From DASUPK01 sp963843085 (GTDB lineage Bacteria; Actinomycetota; Thermoleophilia; Solirubrobacterales; 70-9): a stretch of 64,000 nt of DNA. This document shows positions 24,855-34,500 of this stretch, in pieces; within the stretch, counting starts at the first letter, position 1, and every line of letters starts with the position of its first letter. A program made the translations under genes and the position numbers. The notes beneath the pieces are model-generated. The model made no database searches, was not told where the DNA came from, and saw nothing but the letters and a program-made list of their open reading frames with translations. The DNA is taken from NCBI GenBank assembly GCA_963843085.1, contig CAWJJG010000001.1, forward strand, positions 186,001 through 250,000, written 5' to 3'.

Positions 24855-25928
24855 TTGACGATCTTCCTGCTCGCGTCCCTGTTCCCCGAGGAGCTCACCG
24901 CACTGCGCGCGGTGGGCCTGATCCTCGCCGTCCTGTTGTTCGCCTTTGCGGTCTGGAGGCGGCGCTCGCTTTCCAACGGCGCGGTCCTCCTGGCGATCTT
25001 CGGCTCGCTCGCCCTCCTGATCGTCTCGGGCACCGAGTTGCTCAACGGCCTGCTCTCCGCGCTCGCCTTCAAGCAGGGCAACGGCGGCCGGATCCTCGGC
25101 CTCGCCGTCTTCTCGATCGTGATCCTCTTCTTCCTGGTGCTCCGGGCGTTGACCGAGAGCGCGCGGATGAACCAGCAGCTCTCCGCACTGCTCGAGGGAC
25201 TCGCCTGGGAGGAGTTCCGTCAGGCCAAGCTTCCGGAACGCTTCCGAGACAAGATCGCCGTGGTCATCCCCGCCTACAACGAGGCGGAGAGCGTCGGCGA
25301 GGTGGTCCGGCAGATCCCGCCCGAGGTCTGCGGTGAGAGGACGGCGGTGCTGGTGGTCGACGACGGCTCGCGCGACGACACCAGCGAAGCGGCCGCCAAG
25401 GCAGGCGCCATCGTCGCTCGCCACGTGATCAACCGCGGCGGCGGTGCCGCTCTGCGCACCGGGTATCGGCTGATGGCGGAATCGGCCGCGCTCGTCGTGG
25501 TCACCCTCGACGCCGACGGCCAGCACCTGCCCAGCGAGATGGAGCGCCTGGTCAAGCCGGTCCTGGACGACGAGGTGGACGTCGCGCACGGCTCCCGTGT
25601 CCTCGGCGACGCCGACCCAAATACGCGCTCGCGCGAGCTTGGGATCGTGCTCTTCAACAAGCTGATCTCCTTCATCACGCGCACCAAGGTCTCCGACGCG
25701 TCGAATGGCTACCGGGCCGTACGCACCTCGGTCCTCCCCCAGCTGGTCCTCCGCCAAGAGCAGTTCCATACCTCCGAGTTCCTGATCGAGGCGATCAAGC
25801 GCGGGGTACCGGCGAAGGAGGTGCCGGTCACCGTGGCAAAGCGCACGCACGGCCACTCCAAGAAGCCGGCGGTGGTTCGCTACGGCCTCGGCTTCACCAA
25901 CGCGATCGTCCGCACCTGGCTCAGGTAG
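24855..25928 (+). CDS. DUF2304 membrane domain fused to a family 2 glycosyltransferase
   Basis: Residues 1-115 carry three helices with the DUF2304 pattern (helix, RRRSLSNG turn, helix, long helix with RALTES). After a linker, a GT2 domain of the dolichyl-phosphate mannosyltransferase type begins at KIAVVIPAYNEAESVGEVV (about residue 137). It has VVDDGSRDDT, LDADGQHLP with the metal-binding DAD (about residue 220), and GSRVLGDADPNTRSRELG. A typical actinobacterial arrangement has these as two neighbouring genes; here they are one 357-residue chain. It probably uses a polyprenyl-phosphate acceptor. The start is TTG, 10 nt after TATTCT. Confidence 0.85.
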   Translation: MTIFLLASLFPEELTALRAVGLILAVLLFAFAVWRRRSLSNGAVLLAIFGSLALLIVSGTELLNGLLSALAFKQGNGGRILGLAVFSIVILFFLVLRALTESARMNQQLSALLEGLAWEEFRQAKLPERFRDKIAVVIPAYNEAESVGEVVRQIPPEVCGERTAVLVVDDGSRDDTSEAAAKAGAIVARHVINRGGGAALRTGYRLMAESAALVVVTLDADGQHLPSEMERLVKPVLDDEVDVAHGSRVLGDADPNTRSRELGIVLFNKLISFITRTKVSDASNGYRAVRTSVLPQLVLRQEQFHTSEFLIEAIKRGVPAKEVPVTVAKRTHGHSKKPAVVRYGLGFTNAIVRTWLR

Positions 25929-26217
25929 GGCGCTGGGCTGGGCCCGGCCGCACCTCGGCCGGATCCGGCAGGTACAGGTCGGTCCCGCAGCGGGGGCAGA
26001 CCTGGACGTGGAGCTTCACGATGTTGTTGCAGATCGGGCAGCGGCGCTCGGGCTCGTCGTGCTCTGAGCGGTAGAGGATCGCTGCGATCAGGCCGAAGAT
26101 CGGCACCACCGTGCCGATCAGGAACCAGATGAAGAAGGAGCTGCCCTTGCCGCGGCCCACGAAGCCGGTGGCGAGCCCGAAGAGAAGGGCGATCAGGATG
26201 TATGGCGCTCCGGCCAC
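25921..26217 (-). CDS. Small membrane protein with C-terminal zinc ribbon
   Basis: 98 residues: two membrane helices (about residues 4-20 and 27-48), then a CPICNNIVKLHVQVCPRCG ribbon (residues 61-79) with the two CxxC knuckles expected to bind zinc, and a Pro-rich tail. It lies between the GT2 fusion, which it overlaps by 8 bp tail to tail, and gatB, whose stop is only 3 bp upstream of its start. It is therefore probably the last gene of the gatCAB transcript. Function unknown. Confidence 0.8.
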   Translation of the reverse strand: MAGAPYILIALLFGLATGFVGRGKGSSFFIWFLIGTVVPIFGLIAAILYRSEHDEPERRCPICNNIVKLHVQVCPRCGTDLYLPDPAEVRPGPAQRPT

Positions 26218-26220
26218 CCG

Positions 26221-27650
<1,430 letters not shown>

Positions 27651-27654
<4 letters not shown>

Positions 27655-29087
27655 CTCGCCCCTCCGTTGAGCTTGAACCCGATCGCGCCCTCGAGGGCGT
27701 GCGCCGCGTCGAGCATCGCCGAGTCGCTGAAGGCGGGCCCGGCGATCTGGAAGCCGACCGGCAGCTCGGGGCCGCCGCCGTCCGGCTTCGCCAACCCCGC
27801 CGGGATCGAGATCGCGGGGATGCCCGCGAGCGGCATCGGAACGGTGCAGTAGTCGTTCATGTACATCGCAAGCGGGTCGTCGGTCTTCGACCCGAGCTCG
27901 AAGGCGACCGTCGGCGAGGTCGGCGTGACGACGAAGTCGAAGCGCGAGAAAGCCTTGGAGAAATCCTCCGCGATCTTGGTGCGGACCCGTTGGGCCCGTC
28001 CGTAGTAGGCCTCGTAGTAGCCGGAGGAGAGCGCGTAGGTGCCCAGCATGATCCGGCGCTTCACCTCGGCGCCGAAGCCCGCGGCGCGTGTCTCCTCGTA
28101 CATCTCGGTGAGGTCGTCGCCGTTGACCCGCATCCCGTAGCGGACGCCGTCGAAGCGCGCGAGGTTCGCCGAGGCCTCCGCCGGTGCCAGCACGTAGTAG
28201 GCCGAGATGCCGTGCGGGGCGTGCGGGAGCTCGGTCTCCGAGACCTCCCCGCCGAGCTCCTCGATCACGGCGACGGTCTGCTCGAAGACCTCCTTGACCC
28301 CGGATTCGATCCCCTCGGCCTCGGAGGCGAGCTCCTTGGGGATTCCGAAGCTGAGCCCCTTCAGGTCCTCACGGTCGGGGAGCTGGATGCCGCCATCGAT
28401 TCCGATCGAGGTCGAGTCGCATGGATCCCGTCCCTCGACCGCCCCCAGGATCAGCGCCGCGTCGGTGACGTCCCTGGTCAGCGGCCCGCACTGGTCGAGC
28501 GAGGAGGCGAAGGCGATCATCCCGTAGCGCGAGACCGCTCCGTAGGTGGGCTTCATGCCCACGATTCCGCAGAGCGCCGCCGGCTGGCGGATCGAGCCGC
28601 CGGTGTCGGTCCCGATCGCGCAGGGCGCCAGGCGCCCGGCCACAGCGGCCGCGCTGCCCCCGGAGGAGCCGCCGGGCACCCGGCCGGGGTCCCACGGATT
28701 GAGCACCGGCCCATAGCCGGAGTTCTCGTTCGAGGAGCCCATCGCGAACTCGTCCATGTTCGCCTTGCCCAGCACGCGCGCCCCGGCCTCGCGCAGCTTG
28801 CGGACGGCCGTCGCCGTGTAGGGCGGCCGGTACCCCTCCAGGATCCGCGAGCCGGCCGTCGTCGGGATGCCCTCCGTGCAGAAGATGTCCTTGACGGCCA
28901 CCGGGATGCCGCCGAGCGGGCCATCGGCGGCATCCTCGGGTTCGTCCGCCGTCCAGAGGAAGGCGTTCAGCGAATCCCCCGCAGCAGCAGTGCGGTAGGC
29001 GTCGAAGTACTCGTCCGGCGGCAGCTCGCCGGAGCGGATCCGATCGGCCGCCTGCGCGACCGTGAGATCGATCACCTCGCCCGCCAT
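27651..29087 (-). CDS. gatA: Asp/Glu-tRNA amidotransferase subunit A
   Basis: The amidase subunit (478 residues) that releases ammonia from glutamine. The Ser-cis-Ser-Lys machinery is visible: VAVKDIFCTEGIPTTAGSRI with the catalytic lysine (about residue 70), and GGSSGGSAAAVAGRLAP with TDTGGSIRQPAALCG holding the serines (about residues 145-180). It starts directly after the gatC stop (TAG then ATG). Downstream gatB overlaps by 4 bp. Confidence 0.97.
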
Positions 29088-29372
29088 CTAGGCCTGCGGC
29101 GAGGGCACGCGGAAGGCGCCTGAGGCCGGATCGGGAGCGCTCTCCAGCACCTCGTCGCGATCGGTGCTCGGGCGGGGCTCGTCGGGCCGGAAGACGTTTT
29201 CCAGGGCGACCACGTGCGAGGTCGGCTCGACTCCGTCGAGATCGAGCTCGGAGATCCGCTCGACGTGGCCCAGGATGCCGGAGAGCTCGCTGGCCATTCG
29301 CTCAACCTCCTCGTCGCTCAGCTTCAAACGGGCGAGCCGCGCGACGTGCAGGACCTGTTCGCGGTCGATCAT
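29088..29372 (-). CDS. gatC: Asp/Glu-tRNA amidotransferase subunit C
   Basis: The small 94-residue subunit that holds GatA and GatB together. It begins MIDREQVLHVARLARLKLSD, the standard GatC opening, and carries ISELDLDGVEPTSHV in the centre. The ATG at 29372 is chosen over the much longer open frame because of this family start and the TAGAAT hexamer 7 nt upstream. First gene of gatC-gatA-gatB; with the GluRS at 44.5-45.9 kb it supports the indirect pathway to Gln-tRNA. Confidence 0.95.
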   Translation of the reverse strand: MIDREQVLHVARLARLKLSDEEVERMASELSGILGHVERISELDLDGVEPTSHVVALENVFRPDEPRPSTDRDEVLESAPDPASGAFRVPSPQA

Positions 29373-29379
29373 CCGCGGG

Positions 29380-29385
29380 ATTCTA
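29380..29385 (-). promoter_or_regulatory. -10 element TAGAAT of gatCAB (leaderless)
   Basis: TAGAAT ends 7 nt before the gatC ATG. Its TAG is also the stop codon that would end the frameshifted DUF4328 tail. Confidence 0.45.
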
Positions 29386-30100
29386 GGTCGTGGCCTCGGT
29401 TCGCTCCCTCGACGCGATCGCGCGGTCCTGCCGGTCGGTGGCCGACCTGACGAAGAGGATCGCCAGAACCGCCGCCGCGATCCCGCAGAGGTTGGAGACG
29501 GCGACCGCGATCGCGGCCGAGTGCTCCTGCACGAGGTCCGCGTGCGAGGGAGGGTTCGCGACGGGAAGCAGGCCCGGCCCGACGACCGAGTTGCTAAGCA
29601 GGGGCCATGAGCACGAGGGAGCCGACCTGCAGGGACATCCATTCCCGGTTGCCTCGCGCCGCCGGATCGCCGGCCCGCCAGATGTCGTTGCCGATCTGCT
29701 TCGGGCGCCAGAGCGAGAGGATTGGGACGAACCAGGCGCCGACCGCCCAGCCGCGTCCGAACCTGCGGGAGAATCCAGTGAGGCCGGGCAGGTTGTCGTA
29801 GGCCCGGTACCACCAGACGAGGAATCCGATGGCGCCGGCGACCAGTCCGATCAGCCAGATCACGCTGCCGACGGCGAACAGGTTCTCCGCATCCTCGGCC
29901 TGCTGGACGGTGAGTGAGTGGATGTCGATCTGCTTCTGGACCTTGCCCGCGTAGATCAGCGCGGCCGCGGTGTAGAAGGCATTGGCCAGCACCGAGAAGG
30001 CGAGCACCGAGTACGCCCACCAGGCCAGGCCGTGGAGCGGCTTCGGAGCCTCTGGGTCGTTCGGGTCCGGATACCAGCCTGCCGGAGGGTTGTCGCTCAT
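29383..30100 (-). pseudogene. DUF4328 membrane protein with a frameshift near the C-terminus
   Basis: From the ATG at 30100 the frame reads a PAGWYPDP start motif, three to four helices and the DUF4328 signature with WRPKQIGNDIWRAGDP. It then stops early at 29594-29596 after 168 residues. From about 29607 another frame continues with WPLLSNSVVGPGLLPVANPP and a final helix (AVSNLCGIAAAVLAILFVRS), followed by TDRQDRAI and a stop at 29383. That tail is what the family normally has, so an indel near 29605-29612 split the gene. It could be a true mutation, a sequencing error, or a shortened but working protein. The start abuts the DUF4234 stop. Confidence 0.65.
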
Positions 30101-30625
30101 TCAGCCGTCGATGCGGTCGGCCGCCTTAGGCGGCGGTGCATCGGGAACGTCCGACTGCGGCGGCGAGGGCGCATTCCCGATCTCGACTTCGTCACCCTCG
30201 GCCGACGGATAGAGGCGCCACACCTTGTTCAGGCCACTCTGCACGTAGGGCGGTATGGCGATCAGCGTGAACACGATGAAAAAACCGAGCACGTAGAGGA
30301 GCGCGATCACCCAGCCCTCGATCGGCGTGACGTTGCAGGCCCTCTGCATGCGGCGGATGCGACCCGTGGTCTTCCAGTACGAGACGATCGCGGGAACGAT
30401 CACGAGGGCCCCGATCGTGACCGCGAGGATCGAGAGAACCGGATTGCTGTTCGCGAGCTGCTCGTCCCCGTGGGCGCGGCCGAAGTCGCGCATCTCGCGG
30501 TTGATCCGGTAGTACCAGACCCAGGTGTAGATCCCGAGGGTGAGGATCGTCCAGAGCACGACGAGCCCCTCGTCACGGATCTTCGCGCGAGCCCCGCTGG
30601 GCATCACGACCTCTCTGGCTGCCAC
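30101..30625 (-). CDS. DUF4234 membrane protein
   Basis: 174 residues with the DUF4234 pattern: a helix with LTLGIYTWVWYYRINREMRDFG (about residues 28-50), two central helices around VLSILAVTIGALVIVPAIVS, and a last helix pair near LYVLGFFIVFTLIAIPP. The C-terminal 35 residues are Pro/acidic and disordered. The start is a GTG with GGAGGAG upstream. The stop is directly followed by the ATG of the DUF4328 gene, so the two form an operon. Members are uncharacterised small membrane proteins. Confidence 0.85.
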   Translation of the reverse strand: MAAREVVMPSGARAKIRDEGLVVLWTILTLGIYTWVWYYRINREMRDFGRAHGDEQLANSNPVLSILAVTIGALVIVPAIVSYWKTTGRIRRMQRACNVTPIEGWVIALLYVLGFFIVFTLIAIPPYVQSGLNKVWRLYPSAEGDEVEIGNAPSPPQSDVPDAPPPKAADRIDG

Positions 30626-30681
30626 CGAAGACTCCTCCGCTCGCCGACCCGGTGACCCTAACGACTAGGATCCCGCGCGCA

Positions 30682-31122
30682 ATGACGGGGGAGAAAGCCG
30701 AGCGCTTCGTCGTCCTCAACCTGCGCCTGATGGCTGTCGGATTCGCCATCACCGGGTTCTTCTTCATCGCCTGGCCGGACGGCACGCTCGACCGCATCAC
30801 CGAGCTCGGCCATCACTTCGGCTTCCACACGCCGGCTCCGAAGACCGAGGAGCGGCTCTGGCTCTCTCTCGGCTTCGCCTACATGGTGGTGATCACGTTC
30901 CTCGCCTGGATCGCGTCCACGGACGTCGTCCGCTACCGGCCGATGCTGTTGGCGCTGGCGGCGGGCAAGGCCGCCTCGTCGATCACCTCCTGGATCTTCT
31001 TCATCGAAGACGACGTCTTCGCCTACCTGCTCAACGGGCTGGTCGACGGTTTCCTCGTCTTCGCCACCCTGTTGCTCTGGTCGCTCGCCGGCCGGGTCGG
31101 CTCCCCCGCCGCACCCCCCTGA
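30682..31122 (+). CDS. Four-helix membrane protein upstream of a GMC oxidoreductase
   Basis: The ATG at 30682 (10 nt after TAGGAT) gives 146 residues with four helices at about 13-32, 63-82, 92-110 and 117-138, and a conserved-looking loop ITELGHHFGFHTPAP. No domain is recognised. It is in the same reading frame as the following GMC oxidoreductase, with its TGA at 31120-31122 as the only in-frame stop between them. A role as membrane partner of that oxidase is a guess from position. Confidence 0.65.
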   Translation: MTGEKAERFVVLNLRLMAVGFAITGFFFIAWPDGTLDRITELGHHFGFHTPAPKTEERLWLSLGFAYMVVITFLAWIASTDVVRYRPMLLALAAGKAASSITSWIFFIEDDVFAYLLNGLVDGFLVFATLLLWSLAGRVGSPAAPP

Positions 31123-31263
31123 AGGCGCCCGCCGGGGCTCCGGGCCGCCGAGCTCAGGACTCTGCGAGCGATCGCGGAGGCAATCGCCCCTGGTGGGGAC
31201 GGCCTCCCGGCGGCCGAGAGCGAGGTCCCGGTCGCCGAGCCGCTGGCGCGCTTCCTCGCCCGG

Positions 31264-33057
31264 ATGCCGGCGCGAACGGTGCAGGTGGTACGCCTCGCCC
31301 TCCGCACCTTCGAGTTCCTCCCGTTTCCCTGGCGCTTCAGCCGGATGAGCGTCCAGGCGCGTTCGCAGTACATGACGAAGATGGAGGGCTCGCGCTTCTC
31401 GCTCTACCGCGACCTCCTGCTGCTGGCCAAGCTCCTCGCGATGATCGGCTGGGCACGGGACTCCCGCGTGCAGTCCGTGGTCGGCTTCGAGTCCCGCTGC
31501 GCGGTCGCGGAGGGCGAACCTCAGCCATCGTCGACCGGTGTGGGCGACCTCGAGCCTCGCGGAGCCGGTGAGGAATGCGACGTCGCGATCGTCGGCTCCG
31601 GCGCGGGCGGCGCGGCCGCGGCGGCCATCCTCGCAAAGGCGGGTCTCGACGTGATGGTGCTCGAGTCCGGGCCCTATGTCGACCACGCGAGCTACCCCAC
31701 CGACCCGCTGGAGGGGCTTCCGCTGCTCTACCGCGACGGCGGGATGACCATCGCCTCGGGCAAGCCGGCGATTCCGATTCCGGTTGGCCGCACTGTCGGC
31801 GGGACCACCGTGATCAACTCCGGCACCTGCTTCCGCGCGCCGCGGGAGGTTCTCGACGAGTGGCGCGACGTCGCCGGAGTCGACTGGGCCGGCGATCTCG
31901 GGCGCTTCTACTCCGAGGCGGAGAAGGTGCTCGCAGTCACGCCCCTCAACATCGAGACCCTGGGCCGCAACGGCCAGCTCTGCGCGGAGGGAGCAGCGGC
32001 GCTCGGGGCCAGCGGCGGGCCGATCAGCCGGAATGCCGGGAAGTGCGTGCAGTGCAGCTCCTGCCCGCTCGGCTGCGAGATCGACGCGAAGCGCGCGGCC
32101 CACGTCTCATATCTGCCCCGCGCCGTCGCCGCCGGCGCGCGGGTTCGCGCGGGGGTCCAGGTGCAGCGCATCCTCGCCGAGGACGGCCGCGCGACCGGCC
32201 TCCACTGCAGGGCGGGAATGCCGACGACCGGAGCCCAGGAGGCCAAGCGCAACGGGCGACGCCCGGCGGGACGCGACTGGGAGGTGCGCGCCAGGGCCGT
32301 GATCAGCGCCGGGGGCGCTTTCGGCACACCGGAGCTGCTGCTTCGCTCCGGCATCACCCATCCCGCCCTCGGGCGGCACCTCCACATCCACCCCGCCGCC
32401 TGGATCGGTGCCCGCTACGAGGAGGAGGTCCGCGGCTGGGAGGGCGTCATGCAGAGCTACTACGTGGACCAGTGGCAGCCGGAGGGGATCCTGCTCGAGG
32501 CGACCTTCACCCCACTCTCCTTCGGCGCGCAGTGGCTGCCGGGCGTCGGAGCCGCGTTCTCGGACCGCGTCGCCCACTTCGGCAACATCGCCTCGATCGG
32601 CGTCCATCTCCACGATCGCTCCGAGGGCCGCGTGGGCCTCAGCTCGAACGGCTCCCTGCGGCTCTCCTACCGCCTGATGGAGGAGGAGGCGCGGACCATC
32701 CAGTTCGGAATCGCACGCGCAGCGGAGATCCACTTCGCAGCAGGCGCGACGGAGGTCTACCCCAACGTCGGGCCGGTCTCGGTCCTCAAACGCGAGGGTC
32801 TCGCCGACTTCGAGTCGATGACGCTGAAGCCGTCGGACCTGCGGCTCGAGGCGTTCCATCCGATGAGCAGCGCGCGGATGGGAAGCGACCCGGACACCAG
32901 CGTCTGCGATCCGCGCGGCGCGGTCCGAGGCGTCGAGGGCCTCCACATCGCCGATGCGAGCCTGCTGCCGACCTCAGTCGGCGTCAACCCGATGATGACC
33001 GTGATCGCCTGCGCCACCCACGTGGCGGGGGACGTCGGGGTAGCGCTAAACGGCTGA
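31264..33057 (+). CDS. GMC-family FAD-dependent oxidoreductase (long-chain alcohol oxidase-like); N-terminus uncertain
   Basis: From the ATG at 31264 the protein has 597 residues. The FAD motif AIVGSGAGGAAAAAILA is at about residues 106-122, and a Cys cluster CVQCSSCPLGCEIDAKR near 264. VISAGGAFGTPELLLRSG and the C-terminal HPMSSARMGS and NPMMTVIACATH carry the expected active-site His and Asn. Coding-like sequence with family features (LRTLRAIAEAIAPGG) runs upstream to about 31130, but there is no ATG, GTG or TTG in that stretch, only a CTG at 31162. The true start is therefore unresolved. Likely substrates are long-chain alcohols or sterols. Confidence 0.85.
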   Translation: MPARTVQVVRLALRTFEFLPFPWRFSRMSVQARSQYMTKMEGSRFSLYRDLLLLAKLLAMIGWARDSRVQSVVGFESRCAVAEGEPQPSSTGVGDLEPRGAGEECDVAIVGSGAGGAAAAAILAKAGLDVMVLESGPYVDHASYPTDPLEGLPLLYRDGGMTIASGKPAIPIPVGRTVGGTTVINSGTCFRAPREVLDEWRDVAGVDWAGDLGRFYSEAEKVLAVTPLNIETLGRNGQLCAEGAAALGASGGPISRNAGKCVQCSSCPLGCEIDAKRAAHVSYLPRAVAAGARVRAGVQVQRILAEDGRATGLHCRAGMPTTGAQEAKRNGRRPAGRDWEVRARAVISAGGAFGTPELLLRSGITHPALGRHLHIHPAAWIGARYEEEVRGWEGVMQSYYVDQWQPEGILLEATFTPLSFGAQWLPGVGAAFSDRVAHFGNIASIGVHLHDRSEGRVGLSSNGSLRLSYRLMEEEARTIQFGIARAAEIHFAAGATEVYPNVGPVSVLKREGLADFESMTLKPSDLRLEAFHPMSSARMGSDPDTSVCDPRGAVRGVEGLHIADASLLPTSVGVNPMMTVIACATHVAGDVGVALNG

Positions 33058-33465
33058 GGGCGCGTCCGGGGACTTCAGGGGCTGCATACCCCGCTGACCG
33101 CCGACCGTGATCGCGATCGCGGATGCGAGGCCCAGCCAGGCGCCGAACTCGAGGCTGGGATCCCCGGCCCCCGGCGGATCGATCATGCGGATCACGATCA
33201 GCACAACGCTCACGAACCCGAAGCCGGTCGCCGCGGATGACCCGGCCACCGGGTAGCTGACGGAGATCCGGAAGAGCACGCAGAACGCGACGGAGAGCGC
33301 GACCACCGCGGCGGCGGCGAGCACGATGTCCGTGATGCTGAAGGCCTGCCAGGCGGTGGCGTACTCACCGCCCGCGGAGTACCAGGGGAGAAAGCCCGCG
33401 ACGAGCAGGCCGAGGCCGCCGATGGCCCCGACCAGCTCGCCCGGCCTCAAACCGCGGCGTTTCAG
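33046..33465 (-). CDS. Four-helix membrane protein, tandem paralogue 4 (probable CTG start)
   Basis: A CTG at 33465 overlaps the upstream stop (CTGA) and has GGAGG 9 nt before it, giving 139 residues that begin KRRGLRPGELVGAIGGLGLL after the initiator. ATG 33528 lacks a Shine-Dalgarno and overlaps the upstream gene by 67 bp; TTG 33450 is too far from the GGAGG. Four helices are present. The family pattern is an FLPW motif at the end of helix 1 and GLASAIAITVGGQRGM in helix 4. Last of four co-directional paralogues. It overlaps the convergent GMC gene by 12 bp. Function unknown. Confidence 0.65.
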   Translation of the reverse strand: MKRRGLRPGELVGAIGGLGLLVAGFLPWYSAGGEYATAWQAFSITDIVLAAAAVVALSVAFCVLFRISVSYPVAGSSAATGFGFVSVVLIVIRMIDPPGAGDPSLEFGAWLGLASAIAITVGGQRGMQPLKSPDAPSAV

Positions 33466-33899
33466 TACCTCTCTCCTCCGGATGTCTCCTGCATCGTCAG
33501 GTAGCCGCCCACGGCGATCCCCGCGCATGCGATCAGGCCGAGGAACAGGCCGATCTTGCGGTCGGCATCGCCGGGCGTGTCGAACACCTGGTAGAGGATC
33601 AGGATCGTCCCGACGCCTGCCAGGAGTGCCGTCGCCATCGCGGCCATCGGCGCGTCCGCGCCGTCTCCCATCACCGCCAGCACGGCGGGAACCAGCGCCA
33701 CCAGGATCACGATGAGCAGATAGATGTCGAGCGGGTTCTCAGCCTCCCAGAGGCTGAAGTTCTGAGATCCGCCGATCGTGGTCCCGCCGACGGTCACGGC
33801 TCCTGAAACGCCGAACCAGGGCAGGAAGCTGATGATGAACAGGGCGATCGCCGCAATCGCGGCGACGAGCTGGCCCTGAGACAACCTGTTCGCGTCCAA
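33462..33899 (-). CDS. Four-helix membrane protein, tandem paralogue 3
   Basis: 145 residues starting at a TTG with GAGGAGGAG just upstream. The opening MDANRLSQGQLVAAIAAIAL and FLPWFG, then LDIYLLIVILVALVPAVLAV, and a final DRKIGLFLGLIACAGIAVGG closely follow paralogue 2. A Gly/Thr-rich loop after helix 1 should face outside. No catalytic motif is visible. The stop overlaps the probable CTG start of paralogue 4. Confidence 0.75.
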   Translation of the reverse strand: MDANRLSQGQLVAAIAAIALFIISFLPWFGVSGAVTVGGTTIGGSQNFSLWEAENPLDIYLLIVILVALVPAVLAVMGDGADAPMAAMATALLAGVGTILILYQVFDTPGDADRKIGLFLGLIACAGIAVGGYLTMQETSGGERY

Positions 33900-33932
33900 T
33901 GCTCCTCCTCTATCCGTTGGCCAGGCCCGAGC

Positions 33933-34403
33933 CTATATCTCCCCGGCGGCCTCTTCCTGCATCGCCCTGAATCCTCCGACGGCGATGGCAATCGCAGCGA
34001 CCAGCCCGATGAACGATCCGATCTTGCGATCGGCGCCGTCCGGGAAGTCGACGGTCAGGAAGGCGGCGATCAGGATCACCGCGACGACTCCGAGCAGGAA
34101 GGCCGCCGCCGAGACGAACGAGAACTCCTCGGCACTGTCGGTGAGCGCGAGCAGGGCCGGGAGCAACGCGACCACCGCGGTGATCAGCAGATAGATGTCG
34201 AGCGTGGAGCCCTTCCAGACGTTCCATGAGTCACTGACCGTCGGCCCCGTCCCGCTCGGCACGGTGATGCTTCCGCCTCCGGGAACACTGATGGTGCCGC
34301 CGCCGCCGGCGCTGAAGCCGATCCAGGGCAGAAACATCGCGACCAGCAGGACGACGGCCGCGACCGCCGCGATCAATTGCCCCTGAGACAGCCTTCCAAT
34401 CAT
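33933..34403 (-). CDS. Four-helix membrane protein, tandem paralogue 2
   Basis: 156 residues from an ATG preceded by GGAGG. It opens MIGRLSQGQLIAAVAAVVLL and FLPWIGF. A Gly-rich 30-residue loop (with GGGGTISVPGGGSITVP) sits between helices 1 and 2, followed by LDIYLLITAVVALLPALLAL and the conserved end DRKIGSFIGLVAAIAIAVGG. The extra loop length distinguishes it from paralogue 3. A strong hairpin separates it from paralogue 1. Function unknown. Confidence 0.75.
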   Translation of the reverse strand: MIGRLSQGQLIAAVAAVVLLVAMFLPWIGFSAGGGGTISVPGGGSITVPSGTGPTVSDSWNVWKGSTLDIYLLITAVVALLPALLALTDSAEEFSFVSAAAFLLGVVAVILIAAFLTVDFPDGADRKIGSFIGLVAAIAIAVGGFRAMQEEAAGEI

Positions 34404-34459
34404 CTTTCGTCCTCCAAGCCTTGAACGGGTCGGGTGAGCGCCGTGACCCTACACAGCGA

Positions 34460-34495
34460 ACCCCCGGGGGCCAGGTCTTCCTGCCCCCCGGGGGT
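34460..34495 (-). terminator. Strong GC hairpin after paralogue 1
   Basis: Arms of CCCCCGGGGG plus CAGG, with one G-G mismatch, pair around an AAGA loop: 14 strong pairs plus an outer A-T. It lies 6 bp after the stop at 34501 on the minus strand. There is no U tract, so it may reduce rather than end transcription into the downstream paralogues. Confidence 0.6.
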
Positions 34496-34500
34496 CGCGG

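Noticed and set aside
30652..30681. Upstream GTG (30652) as start of the four-helix protein gene
   Set aside because: It adds 10 residues before the natural start and would overlap the TAGGAT hexamer; ATG 30682 fits better.
34460..34495. Classic Rho-independent terminator
   Set aside because: The stem is strong but lacks a U run on either strand, so it is listed as a hairpin with a probable rather than certain terminator role.
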